DNA of 64,000 nucleotides from UBA4742 sp963785815 (lineage in GTDB: Bacteria; Actinomycetota; Acidimicrobiia; Acidimicrobiales; Acidimicrobilacustridaceae): the NCBI GenBank assembly GCA_963785815.1, contig CAWAWN010000002.1, positions 1,178,001-1,242,000 on the forward strand, given 5' to 3'. The translations under genes and the position numbers were made by a program. Below, piece by piece: positions 8,471 through 17,044 of this stretch. The notes under the pieces are model-generated. The model was not told where the DNA came from and searched no databases. It was given only the letters and a program-made list of their open reading frames with translations. Each line of letters starts with the position of its first letter. Position 1 is the stretch's first letter.

Positions 8471-9516
8471 TCCAGGAACTTCTCCGCGAGGTTCGGGTCG
8501 TCGGGTTCGAGCTCGATGGCCCCGACGGTGTGGAAGGGCAGCACGGCGTGCGGTGCACCCACCAGGCGCCAGGCGGTGGTGTGGCAGTCGTAGACCACGG
8601 GCAGGTGCCCCAGACCGACGGCGTCGAGCTGGGCCTGGGTGAGCTCCCGTGTGGACTGGGGACGGATCGACAGGAGTATGACCGAGTGGCCCTGGTCGGC
8701 CACCCGCACCAGCTCGGCCACCGCCTCGGGATGGGCCGACACGTCGGAGAACCGAGGGGTGAAGTGCTCGCTGCCCCGCTCGAACACGAACCCGTCGAGG
8801 GCCACGAAGTAGGTCTGGGAGGCCAGCAGGGTGCGCCGCCACTCGTGCACGGTGCCCCAGTCCTGGTAGCGCTCGACCCTGCGGGTGAGCACCGGGGTGC
8901 CGTCGAGCACCATGGACGCCACCACGTCGGAGATGTACAGCTCGCGGCCCCAGGCGGCGTTGGCGCCGGAGAGGCGGTCGTAGGTCTCGAGGAACGGACC
9001 GGGGGCGGTGAAGAAGTACCCGCCGACGCTGAACAGGTCCGAGATCACCTCCTTCTCCCGGATGTTGGTGATGAGCCCGTTGTGGTCGACCTGCACGTAG
9101 CTCTTGTTGCGGGGGTTGATGAGCTCGTGGTTGTTGAGCGAGTCGACGCTGACGTAGCAGTCGTCCTGCTCGAGGTCGCCGAGGGTGAAGCAGTTGTCGC
9201 TGTCCTTGATCAGGAAGGGCTCGTCGAGGTCCATGGCCCGCAGCGCCAGAGCCACCGTCTCGGCCTGGCTCTGGGTGGGCTGCTCCAGCACGACCGTCTC
9301 GACCTCGCGCCCGAAGGCGTCGGCGATGCCGCGGCAGGCGCCATAGCGCTCGTCGTGCTCGCGCAGGATGACGATGGCCAGGTCGTCCAGGTCGAGGTCG
9401 AAGCCCGAGACGGCCAGGGTGAGCATGGGTTGGCCGTCGGGTGCGGGCAGCATCCACTTGGGCGGCTGGTTCGGGTAGCGGCTGGAGTTGCCGCAGCACG
9501 GGACGATGACTTTCAC
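8467..9516 (-). CDS. Nucleotidyltransferase with C-terminal HAD-like domain
   Basis: A 349-residue two-domain protein. Residues 1-235 are a sugar-phosphate-type nucleotidyltransferase: VKVIVPCCGNSSRYPNQPPK (activation loop, Lys20), WMLPAPDGQPMLTLAV and the metal-site motif IKDSDN (Asp105, Asp107). Residues about 245-345 look like a HAD fold (YFVALDGFVFERG, VILLSIRPQST), but the first Asp of the DxDG nucleophile motif is Ala, so phosphatase activity is doubtful. It likely activates a phosphorylated small molecule with CTP or another NTP; this follows from its place after a kinase gene. The GTG at 9516 overlaps the upstream stop (GTGA), and its own stop overlaps the next start. Confidence 0.75.
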   Translation of the reverse strand: MKVIVPCCGNSSRYPNQPPKWMLPAPDGQPMLTLAVSGFDLDLDDLAIVILREHDERYGACRGIADAFGREVETVVLEQPTQSQAETVALALRAMDLDEPFLIKDSDNCFTLGDLEQDDCYVSVDSLNNHELINPRNKSYVQVDHNGLITNIREKEVISDLFSVGGYFFTAPGPFLETYDRLSGANAAWGRELYISDVVASMVLDGTPVLTRRVERYQDWGTVHEWRRTLLASQTYFVALDGFVFERGSEHFTPRFSDVSAHPEAVAELVRVADQGHSVILLSIRPQSTRELTQAQLDAVGLGHLPVVYDCHTTAWRLVGAPHAVLPFHTVGAIELEPDDPNLAEKFLE

Positions 9517-10406
9517 GGCGAGATCTCCGGGTTGTCGCGGTCGGAGGCGAAGTGCTCGATGCGCTCGAGGATCATGCGGCGATCCGAATCGAGCCGGGCA
9601 TAGGGCAGGATGCGGACGAACGTGGAGGCCAGCAGTGCCCGGTGGACCTGGGCGTAGGCCGGGTCCCGGGCGATGGTGGCGTCGAGCACGGTGCGGCTCA
9701 CGAAGCTGAGCACGGAGCGGGAGATGGGAGCGACGCGTCGCAGGTACCAGCCCCCGCTGAGGTCCTGGTGGAGCTTGGCCACGTCCTGCCAGTGGTGCTC
9801 GATGGGAGAGTCGAGCAGATCGACGAGCCAGATGGTGCCCCGGCGGTCGATGAGCATGTTCTCCAGCGTGAGGTCGCCGTGGCACACGGTCTCGGGCAGC
9901 ATCCCGACCTGGCGGACCGGCTCCAGGAGGCGCAACAGGCGTTCGAACAGCTCCGGCGGGAGCGCCTGGGTGCGGGCCTGCACGTCCGACACCCGCTGGT
10001 GGAGCACGGCGTAGGGGTCGACCTGGCCGCCGGAGAGCTGGGACGATGCCGCGGCCAGGTAGTCGCAGATGGCGGCGGCGAAGCCCTGGATGTCGGGGAT
10101 GGAGCCCTGCCGCAGGAAGCTGGCGCCGTCGGTGCCGGTGATGAACTCCATGTCGAAGTAGTGGCGGTCGTCGACCGTGCCCTCGGCCAGGACAGCCGGC
10201 GTGCGCACGATGTCGGCCATCTGCTCGCCGAAGGCGACCTGCTTGGCCATCTGGCGCCGCAGCCGGGCGCTGGATCCGGCGTCGGTGGCCCCCTTGCGCA
10301 CGAACCAGGTGGTCCCGTCCTCGGTCAGCAGGTACACCACTGCCTGCGACAACCCCGACAGCAGGCGGTGGTGGCGGGCCTTGGCCACCAGTGGGTCCGG
10401 GGTCAT
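9513..10406 (-). CDS. Aminoglycoside phosphotransferase-fold (APH/choline kinase-like) small-molecule kinase
   Basis: A 297-residue protein with the APH-family catalytic loop CHGDLTLENMLI (Asp178, Asn183) and a following metal site WLVDLLDSP (Asp196 region). The N-lobe has WFVRKGAT with a candidate ATP-binding lysine. The fold phosphorylates hydroxyl groups of small molecules; choline and ethanolamine kinases, homoserine kinases and N-acetylhexosamine kinases belong to it. Being coupled to a nucleotidyltransferase downstream (GTGA overlap) and a HAD phosphatase upstream (ATGA overlap at 10403-10406), it probably makes the phosphorylated precursor that the next enzyme activates. ATG at 10406 is supported by that overlap; the 32 codons open upstream are shadow sequence. 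Confidence 0.72.
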   Translation of the reverse strand: MTPDPLVAKARHHRLLSGLSQAVVYLLTEDGTTWFVRKGATDAGSSARLRRQMAKQVAFGEQMADIVRTPAVLAEGTVDDRHYFDMEFITGTDGASFLRQGSIPDIQGFAAAICDYLAAASSQLSGGQVDPYAVLHQRVSDVQARTQALPPELFERLLRLLEPVRQVGMLPETVCHGDLTLENMLIDRRGTIWLVDLLDSPIEHHWQDVAKLHQDLSGGWYLRRVAPISRSVLSFVSRTVLDATIARDPAYAQVHRALLASTFVRILPYARLDSDRRMILERIEHFASDRDNPEISP

Positions 10407-11002
10407 GGACGCCCCGGCGCGGTCAGGCGGACGTCGAACACGGTCATGCCGGCGCGCTGCGCCGAGCGCACCCCGGCGTCGGTGTCCTCGAAGGCCAGGC
10501 ACTGCTGCGGCGGGACGCCCAGCCGCTCGGCGGCCAACAGGAACGGGTCGGGCGCCGGCTTGCCCTGGGCCACGTCCTCGCCGGTCACGACCGCGTCGAA
10601 GTACTCGTCCCAGCCCAGCCGCTCCAGCATGGCCTCGATCCCCGGGCGCGAGCCGGAGGTGGCCAGCCCGAGGGGGAGGTGGGCGGCCAGCACGGGCAGC
10701 AGCTTGGCCGTCTCCAGCACGGCCAGCTCGGTGGTGCGGACCAGCTCATCCAGGAGCTGCTGCTTGCGGGCGTGCACGTCGCGCCCCGACACGTCGGGAC
10801 GACCCACCCGCTCGAGCAGCCGCGGGACCACCTCGCGGGCCGTTCCCCCGATCTCGGCCCAGAACACCGCGGGCTCGAGCTCGGCGCCGGCGCACTCGGC
10901 GATGGCGCGGCGGTAGGCCTCGTAGTGCAGCGGCATGGTGTCGACCAGCGTGCCATCGAAGTCGAACACCGCGGCCAGCACGGGTCGACCGGCTTCACCC
11001 AC
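10403..11002 (-). CDS. HAD-superfamily hydrolase (beta-phosphoglucomutase-like subfamily)
   Basis: A 199-residue protein with intact HAD motifs: FDFDGTLVDT (motif I), the cap helix region ending in LLDEL, LATSGSRPG (motif II), GKPAPDPFLLAAERLG (motif III lysine) and FEDTDAGVRSAQRAGM (motif IV). Members dephosphorylate or isomerise sugar phosphates. Its size matches phosphatases such as phosphoglycolate or sugar-phosphate phosphatases. It starts six bases after the epimerase stop and its stop overlaps the kinase start, so it belongs to the coupled cassette. It probably removes phosphate from an intermediate of the modification pathway (inference). Confidence 0.85.
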   Translation of the reverse strand: MGEAGRPVLAAVFDFDGTLVDTMPLHYEAYRRAIAECAGAELEPAVFWAEIGGTAREVVPRLLERVGRPDVSGRDVHARKQQLLDELVRTTELAVLETAKLLPVLAAHLPLGLATSGSRPGIEAMLERLGWDEYFDAVVTGEDVAQGKPAPDPFLLAAERLGVPPQQCLAFEDTDAGVRSAQRAGMTVFDVRLTAPGRP

Positions 11003-11008
11003 CGGCGT

Positions 11009-12019
11009 TCAGGCCCGGGCGAAGTGCCGGGCGAAGCTCAGCACCGACTCCAGACCGGCCTCGATGTCGACCTTGGGCGACCAACCGAAGGCCTCCTGGG
11101 TCGGGCCGATGTCGGCCAGGCTGCCTTTGTGCACTTCGGCCTGGATGCGGTCCCGATGGAGGCCGAGCCCCTCGAACAGCTCGGGGTAGGCGTCCCAGAA
11201 CCGGGCGGGGTCGCGATACTCGGGCACGATGTCGGTGTCGGCCAGGCTGGCGAAGATGGCGTACAGCTCGGGTACAGAGTAGGCCTGGCCGGAGCCGATG
11301 TTGAAGATCTCGCCCCGATAGGCCTCACCGGCCAAGCCCATGGCCGTCAGCACCGCCACCACGTCGTCGACGTGCACGTAGTCGCGCCGGGCGTCCGACT
11401 GGTTGTAGAGCACCGGGGCCCGGCCGTTGACCAGCTCCTTGGCCACGTAGCTGGTGAAGGGCGGCGAGGTGCGGTGGATGTCCTGGTGGGGGCCGTACAC
11501 GTTGAAGAACCGGCAGACGATCGTGTCCAGGCCGTAGTTGGCCGAGTAGGACCGGCACAGGCGCTCGGCGGCCAGCTTGGTCTGGGCGTACACCAGGTCG
11601 GGCGACACCACGTCGGTGGTGGCGTGAGGGGCCGGGTTGTTCTCGTACACCGCCGAGGTGGACGAGAAGACCACCCGCCGCACACCCGACCGGCGGCAGG
11701 TCTCGAGGACCTGACCGACGCCGCCGGTGTTGGTGGCGAAGGCCCGCACCGGATCGGACTGGCACACGGGCAGGGCCGCGATGCCGGCGAAGTGGAACAC
11801 CACGGCGGCGCCGGCCACGTGGGCCGCGCCCTCGGGCCGGGTGATGTCGGCGAAGTGCACCGGGGCCACGGGCCGGCCATCGGCGCCGATGATGTTGTCG
11901 AGCTGGCCGAAGCTCATGTCGTCGACCAGCGCGACATCGTGCCCGAGAGCCACCAGGTGGCGGGCGAGTTGGGATCCGACGAAGCCGGCTCCACCGGTGA
12001 TCACGATGCGCTGAGACAT
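11009..12019 (-). CDS. NAD-dependent sugar epimerase/dehydratase (extended SDR)
   Basis: A 336-residue extended short-chain dehydrogenase. TGGAGFVG (residues 8-15) binds NAD; SSTSAVYENNP carries the catalytic Ser/Thr, and YAQTK (Tyr144, Lys148) the catalytic dyad. CRFFNVYGPHQD, RRDYVHVDDVV and NIGSGQAYSVPEL are typical of UDP- or GDP-sugar 4-epimerases and dehydratases. It converts one nucleotide sugar into another in the cytoplasm. It is the first gene of the five-gene unit down to 7247, six bases ahead of the HAD gene. The exact sugar cannot be assigned. Confidence 0.87.
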   Translation of the reverse strand: MSQRIVITGGAGFVGSQLARHLVALGHDVALVDDMSFGQLDNIIGADGRPVAPVHFADITRPEGAAHVAGAAVVFHFAGIAALPVCQSDPVRAFATNTGGVGQVLETCRRSGVRRVVFSSTSAVYENNPAPHATTDVVSPDLVYAQTKLAAERLCRSYSANYGLDTIVCRFFNVYGPHQDIHRTSPPFTSYVAKELVNGRAPVLYNQSDARRDYVHVDDVVAVLTAMGLAGEAYRGEIFNIGSGQAYSVPELYAIFASLADTDIVPEYRDPARFWDAYPELFEGLGLHRDRIQAEVHKGSLADIGPTQEAFGWSPKVDIEAGLESVLSFARHFARA

Positions 12020-12322
12020 GTCCGCTTCTGGGGTCGACTGATTCGAGGCGCCGGAGGATGGGTCGGGTCGGCTGCGACCTGCCCAGGTGGCCGCACCAAA
12101 CGTATCGTCTCCGCCGGAGTCGAGGACTCGTCAGCTCCGGCGGGGCCAGCGCAGGTCGCCGGGGGGGGACCGGCCTGAACGGGGGCCGCGGTGGCGATGG
12201 TCCGAGATCCTGACGGCCAGCTCCTCGAGATCCTGCCCCTGTCCTATCGCGACCACCTCGACCACCGACCTCGGCCAGGCCGATGGTCTGCGGGGCCGAG
12301 GGCGCCCGGCCGGGGCTGGCGG
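12020..12322. other. Intergenic region upstream of the epimerase cassette
   Basis: This stretch of 303 bases lies between the epimerase start and the methyltransferase stop on the same strand, so it should contain the cassette promoter; none is obvious. On the plus strand it carries a short VOC-like coding remnant at 12191-12250 and a run of nine G at 12160-12168. Confidence 0.45.
12191..12250 (+). pseudogene. Possible remnant of a VOC/glyoxalase-fold gene
   Basis: The frame from GTG at 12191 reads VAMVRDPDGQLLEILPLSY, which matches the C-terminal metal-binding strand of VOC (glyoxalase/bleomycin-resistance) proteins, where the motif is typically RDPDGNxxEL. A TGA lies 15 nt upstream in the same frame and the codons after about 12250 turn to Arg/Pro-rich shadow sequence. 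No other VOC segment is visible nearby in any frame. It may be the decayed end of a deleted gene or chance; the fragment is only about 20 residues. Confidence 0.35.
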
Positions 12323-13534
12323 CTATGCGGCATGGCACTGGAAGGTGATCTCGATGGTGGCCAGGTCCCGGGCGGTGAGACCGGGGTGGATCTGCCGGCA
12401 TTCGTCGACGATCTCACCCGGAACCGTCGACGGGTTCGACCGTCGGGCGTCCCACCGGTCGAGTCGCAAACCGACCTCCCCAATGGCCGCGAGCAACTCG
12501 GCCTCAGGCGCGGGGAACAAGGCGGCACCCACCCAGGGCACGGCCACCTCGGCTTCGTTCGGGCGCTGCGCGACCAGGTAGCGCAGCAGATCCGCCCGGC
12601 TGAGGCGAACGTGGCCCCACGGCATGTCGAGGGTGGCTGGCGAGTGCCCGCCGCGCTCGGTGAAGAAGGGCTCGTAGACGTGCAGCGCGGTGCCGAGCTC
12701 GCCGATGAGCCGACGGCACGTGCGCAGGGCGCTGGTCGGGTCGCTCAGGTGCTCCACGACACTCGTCGAGAACACGAGGTCGAACTGCTGGCCGGCCAGT
12801 GCCTCGTCGCTGTTGATGTCGCCCACCACGAGCTCGGCGCGGCTGGCGGCGAGGTCGTGCACCACGTAGCCGGGCAGGGGGTTCTGTTCCATCGCCCCGT
12901 CGTAGAAGTTGTCGATGCCGGTCACCTCGAAGCCGAGCCGTTCGAAGGCAGCCAGCGAGTGCCCCCCGCTCGTGTACCCGATCTCGAGCACCCGGGGTCG
13001 CGCTCGCTGGCACTGGAAGCGAGCGGCCCGGAGCTGCCGATCGCGGCGAAGCATGAGCCGACCGATGCGTCGCTCGGTTTCGGAGCGGGTGGGGCGGGGC
13101 ACCGGTCGGCCTCCTGCCGGCGTCAGCACCGCCTCGGGGTGGCGCTCGGCGACGGACTCCAGCATCGTGTCGATCTCCGCCAGCGACGACTCCAGGCGGC
13201 GGGTCCCGATGGCCCGGTCGAGGAACGACTCTTCCGCCGGGGTCAGGTACCCGCCCCGGCGCAGAGCGTCCAGGGCCTTGACCGGGGCGTAGAAGGCCCA
13301 TCCGGGCTTGGTGCGGTAGCGATAGCGATCCAGCAGAGCGAGCTCTCGCCCGTCGTCGGTGACGAAGTGGTCCACCACGGCCGAACCCTGGGCAGGGTCA
13401 CGCTCGGGTCGGGCCCGGCTGCGGGCCTCCCGGGTGTGCTCACGCACATCGCGGGCCTCGTTGGCGACGAATCGGAACCTGCCCTGCTGCATGACTCGCC
13501 GATATGTCGCCCACCGGAGGCTCTCCTCGGACAT
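12323..13534 (-). CDS. SAM-dependent methyltransferase
   Basis: A 403-residue protein. The first 200 residues are Arg- and Glu-rich with no recognised domain; the class I methyltransferase core starts at about residue 200 with RPRVLEIGYTSGGHSLAAFERLGFEVTGIDNFYDGA (SAM-binding motif I with the acidic end of strand 2), followed by FDLVFSTSVVEHLSDPTSALRTCRRLI. Such genes methylate sugars or lipids in polysaccharide clusters. ATG at 13534 (MSEESLRWATYRR) is preferred over an upstream start at 13597 that would only add low-quality sequence. It is transcribed in the same direction as the epimerase cassette but separated by 303 nt, and divergent from the nitroreductase. Confidence 0.78.
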   Translation of the reverse strand: MSEESLRWATYRRVMQQGRFRFVANEARDVREHTREARSRARPERDPAQGSAVVDHFVTDDGRELALLDRYRYRTKPGWAFYAPVKALDALRRGGYLTPAEESFLDRAIGTRRLESSLAEIDTMLESVAERHPEAVLTPAGGRPVPRPTRSETERRIGRLMLRRDRQLRAARFQCQRARPRVLEIGYTSGGHSLAAFERLGFEVTGIDNFYDGAMEQNPLPGYVVHDLAASRAELVVGDINSDEALAGQQFDLVFSTSVVEHLSDPTSALRTCRRLIGELGTALHVYEPFFTERGGHSPATLDMPWGHVRLSRADLLRYLVAQRPNEAEVAVPWVGAALFPAPEAELLAAIGEVGLRLDRWDARRSNPSTVPGEIVDECRQIHPGLTARDLATIEITFQCHAA

Positions 13535-13781
13535 GGAGCGACAGTACCTGCAATCCCGATCCCCGGGCTCGCCCGTGGGCGCCCGAACTGGGCGCAACCG
13601 TGCCCAGGTTGCGCGTCTTGTCGTTGGACAGCGATGCCACCGAGCTCACTCGAGGAACCTCTCGCTGTGGCTCCACCTGCGGGTCGCCCAACGCATCTGG
13701 TTCACCGAAGGTCCTCGGCAGAGGCGGCCCGGCGTCGGGCCCGGCACGCGGGCGCAGCTGGTCGGCTGGTAGCGTCATCCT

Positions 13782-14924
13782 GTGAAATACGTGGTGAGCG
13801 CTCCCTCGAAGGTGGCGGATTCAACCCCTGGGCTCGTGGGTCGCGGCAAGGTCGTGCTCTGGCGAGTCCTCGACCGGCTACCAGGCGGCCGGGCACGTGG
13901 CGTGTACGGCGTGACGCGCAGCTACTACCGGGCGGTGTCCAGGGGCTGGAAGACGAGCTTGAACAGCGAGCTCGATCTGATCCGGTACCTGCGGCACTCC
14001 TTCGTGCTGACCGACCCGACCACGCCCGAGCACATGCGCTACTTCCTGCGGATGCGCTACCACACCTTCGAGAAGGGTCTGTCGCTGCCCGAGCCGCGAC
14101 CGGGTTTCGGCCAGATCGAGCTCGAGGCCCTGCTGCGGGTGCTCGACCGCTACGAGGCCGAGGTCGGTGGGGACGACCTGGTGGCCACCGTGGTCAACGT
14201 GCTCACCGAGTATCGGCGCTTCAACGCCGACCACGGCGTGGTCCTCCCCGATCTCGACGATCGCCTGGAGCGGTACCGACGAGAACACCCCCAGTTTGCC
14301 TGCGTGGCCGACGGCGGCACCATCGAGCTCACCAGGGAGGCGCTCGAGAAGGCCACGAGCATCGACTTCGACGAGTTCGTCGCGACCCGTCACAGCGTGC
14401 GCAACTACTCGCCCGGACCCGTCTCCCACGAGCTGATCGATCACGCGGTGCGCCTGGCCCAGCGGGCGCCATCGGTCTGCAACCGCCAGGCGGGGCGAGT
14501 GCGGGTGTACACGGACCCGGACGAGGTGCAGCGGGTGCTCTCGTTCCAGGCGGGCCATCGCGGGTTCGGTCACACGGTGCCATGCGTCATGGTGATCACC
14601 GCAGATCTGCAGTCCTACTACAAGCCGGGCGAGCGCTTTCAGGGCTGGGTCGACGGCGGGCTGTTCACCATGTCGCTCATCTTCGCTCTGCACGCGGCCG
14701 GGCTGGGCTCGTGCTGCCTGAACTGGAACGTCACGCGCGAGGAGGATCGGCCGCTGCGGGAGGGGATCGGCATCCCGGACAACGAGGTCGTGATCACCCT
14801 GCTCGCCGTCGGCCACCTGCCCGAGCGCATCCAGGTGGCCGAGTCACCCCGGCGACCGCTCGACGAGGTGCGGATCTACGGGCTGGACCAGGACGGGGGT
14901 GCCGCTCGGGATCGAACCGCCTGA
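13782..14924 (+). CDS. Nitroreductase-family flavoprotein with N-terminal extension
   Basis: A 380-residue protein with a GTG start at 13782. The nitroreductase domain covers about residues 200-370: ATRHSVRNYSPGPVSHELI (FMN-phosphate contacts), APSVCNRQAGRVRVY, GGLFTMSLIFALHAAGLGSCCLNW and a final GHLPE. The N-terminal 190 residues contain YHTFEKGLSLPEPRPGFG, which looks conserved-functional but is not part of the core fold. The family uses FMN and NAD(P)H for reductions or oxidations; some members work in polysaccharide or cofactor pathways. Its location inside a glycan locus suggests modification of a glycan precursor (inference). It ends convergently, 24 nt from the ABC exporter gene. Confidence 0.82.
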   Translation: MKYVVSAPSKVADSTPGLVGRGKVVLWRVLDRLPGGRARGVYGVTRSYYRAVSRGWKTSLNSELDLIRYLRHSFVLTDPTTPEHMRYFLRMRYHTFEKGLSLPEPRPGFGQIELEALLRVLDRYEAEVGGDDLVATVVNVLTEYRRFNADHGVVLPDLDDRLERYRREHPQFACVADGGTIELTREALEKATSIDFDEFVATRHSVRNYSPGPVSHELIDHAVRLAQRAPSVCNRQAGRVRVYTDPDEVQRVLSFQAGHRGFGHTVPCVMVITADLQSYYKPGERFQGWVDGGLFTMSLIFALHAAGLGSCCLNWNVTREEDRPLREGIGIPDNEVVITLLAVGHLPERIQVAESPRRPLDEVRIYGLDQDGGAARDRTA

Positions 14925-14948
14925 GCGCGATCGAGCTGGCCTCGCGCC

Positions 14949-16769
14949 TCAGCCCACCTCGATGTGCGACAGCCGGGCGAACTCCGAGAAGAGCTTGCTG
15001 TCGCGTCGCAGCGAGTCGAAGTCGCCTTCGGCCACCACCTCGCCGTGATCCATCAGCAACAGCAGGTCGCAGTCGCGCACCGTGCTGAGGCGGTGGGCGA
15101 TGATGATCATGGTCAGCGAGCCCTTCAACGACGCGATGGTCTCGGCCACCGCAGCCTCGGTGGCGGTGTCCAGGGCCGATGTGGCCTCGTCGAGGATGAG
15201 GAACTCCGGATCGCGGAAAAGGGCCCGTGCGATGCCCAGGCGCTGTCGCTGGCCACCCGAGAGCCGCACCCCCCGCTCCCCCACCACCGTCTCGATGCCC
15301 TCGGGCAAGGTGGCCACGAAGTCGGCCAGCTGGGCTCGCTCGAGCGATGCCCACAGGTCGGCTGCCGGCGGTGGCTCTCCCATCCGACTGAAGCGGATGT
15401 TGTCGACGATGGAGCCGTCGAGCAGGAAGACCTCCTGGGGGACGTAGCCCACGCGTCGCCGCCAGCTCTTGATCGTCCTGCGGTCCAGCGGGACCCCGTC
15501 GACGGTGATGCGACCCGAGGTGATGGGGAACAGGCCGAGCAGCAGGTCCACGATGGTGGTCTTGCCCGCCCCGGATCGACCGACCAGGGCCACTGAATGG
15601 CCCACGGGGATCGAGAAGGTCACGTGGTCCACCACCCTCTCGTCGGTGCGGGGGTAGTGGAAGCTGACGTCGGTGAACTCGATGCCCAGGTGGAGCGGGC
15701 CGGGCAGCGCGTCTTCGGCGGGAGCGGCCTGTTCGGCCGCGTCCTGCGCGGCGATGGTCCCCAGGGTGGTCAGGTCGCGGTCAATGGTGTCCAGCGACGC
15801 CGCGCCGTTGCCGATGCGGTTCACCGCGCCGAGGGTCTGGTAGAGCGCCGGCATCAGCTTGATGGAGGCAGCCATCACCAGGCCGATGAGCGCGGTGACG
15901 TTGCCGGAGCCCGTGATCAGGATCACTGCCGCGAACAGCAGCATGCCCACGATCAACGCCGACTGGAGGTAGTACTGGGGCAGCAGCGAGTAGTACACCA
16001 TGGCGTGGCGTTGGCGGGCGAAGCGCCACTTGGTCCGATGGAAGTCCTCCTCCATCGGCTCCAAGGCGTCGAAGGCCTGGAGCGACTTGATGCCGCCGAA
16101 GGCCTCCTGGGAGATGCGCACGACGTCGCCGGCGCTGGACAGGTACTCGCGTCCGGCCCGTCGGGCACGAGGGCTGACCACCTTGATGTAGAGCAGGCTG
16201 ACCAGCCCGAAGTAGGTGAAGGCCATGGCCGTGACCAGGGGGCTGATCAGGGCCAGCACGGCGGCGATGATGAGCGCCTGCATCAGGTTGCTGCTGATGA
16301 TGAGCAACGACATCAGCACCAGCTGGTGGACGTCGCCCACGGCGTTGAGCACGTTGCGCACCAGCTCGGCGGAGTTGCGGTCGAGGTGCTCGGCGTAGGG
16401 GGCACGCAGGTAGCGGCCGAACAGGCGGATGGACACCTCCGCCTCGCTGGACGCAGCCACCCGGCTCTGGGCGTAGCTGAGGGCGATGCCCAGCACCGAG
16501 CTGATCACGAACAGGACCAGGATGGTGATCCCCAGGCGGACCTCGAGCGTGTGGCGCTGCGTGCTGCCGAACACGTCAGAGGTGATCTGCAGGGCGCTGC
16601 TCGACAGGTTGGCGGAGGATTTCGTCAGCAGCTGGATGAACGGGTACAGCAGCCCGAACGCGGCCGCGTCGACCAGGGCGGACAGGAAGGCCCCCACGAC
16701 GAGGATCAGCACCCGGCGCCGGTACTTCGGCGAGAGCACCGCCAGGGTGCGCCGGACGAGGGTCAGCAC
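14949..16769 (-). CDS. ABC exporter half-transporter (membrane domain fused to ATPase)
   Basis: A 606-residue protein with six transmembrane segments in residues 1-330 and a nucleotide-binding domain from about 360: Walker A GRSGAGKTT, Q-loop VGYVPQEVF, signature LSGGQRQRLG, Walker B FLILDEATSAL and switch His (IIIAHRLST). This is the MsbA/PglK-like arrangement that works as a homodimer and flips lipid-linked oligosaccharides, lipids or peptides. In a glycan locus a PglK-like flippase role is plausible. There is no peptidase domain, so bacteriocin export is less likely. Confidence 0.87.
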   Translation of the reverse strand: MLTLVRRTLAVLSPKYRRRVLILVVGAFLSALVDAAAFGLLYPFIQLLTKSSANLSSSALQITSDVFGSTQRHTLEVRLGITILVLFVISSVLGIALSYAQSRVAASSEAEVSIRLFGRYLRAPYAEHLDRNSAELVRNVLNAVGDVHQLVLMSLLIISSNLMQALIIAAVLALISPLVTAMAFTYFGLVSLLYIKVVSPRARRAGREYLSSAGDVVRISQEAFGGIKSLQAFDALEPMEEDFHRTKWRFARQRHAMVYYSLLPQYYLQSALIVGMLLFAAVILITGSGNVTALIGLVMAASIKLMPALYQTLGAVNRIGNGAASLDTIDRDLTTLGTIAAQDAAEQAAPAEDALPGPLHLGIEFTDVSFHYPRTDERVVDHVTFSIPVGHSVALVGRSGAGKTTIVDLLLGLFPITSGRITVDGVPLDRRTIKSWRRRVGYVPQEVFLLDGSIVDNIRFSRMGEPPPAADLWASLERAQLADFVATLPEGIETVVGERGVRLSGGQRQRLGIARALFRDPEFLILDEATSALDTATEAAVAETIASLKGSLTMIIIAHRLSTVRDCDLLLLMDHGEVVAEGDFDSLRRDSKLFSEFARLSHIEVG

Positions 16770-17044
16770 AGGCGGATCCTACAGTCTCCCCGCGCGGCCC
16801 CGGGTCCGTCGCCGACTCGCCCCCTGGTGCCTCACCGGTCCCGCGCTGCTGCCCCCACGAGGTCCGCGCTCCCCGCGGACGAGACCGCCGGGCGCGTTCG
16901 AGGAACGTTCGGGGCCCATCGTGGGTAGGTCGGCGAGCGAGCAGGGGTCCGGACCGGACTACCATCAGCCGTCCGCCCGGGGTCGGGACTGGCTGGTCCC
17001 GCTGCATCACCGGCGGCCGGGTTGTGCCGTCGAGGAGGTTGGCG

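Noticed and set aside
12191..15088. 965-codon open frame spanning the methyltransferase and nitroreductase
   Set aside because: It runs antisense or out of frame to two recognisable genes and has shadow composition; only its first 20 codons resemble a protein family.
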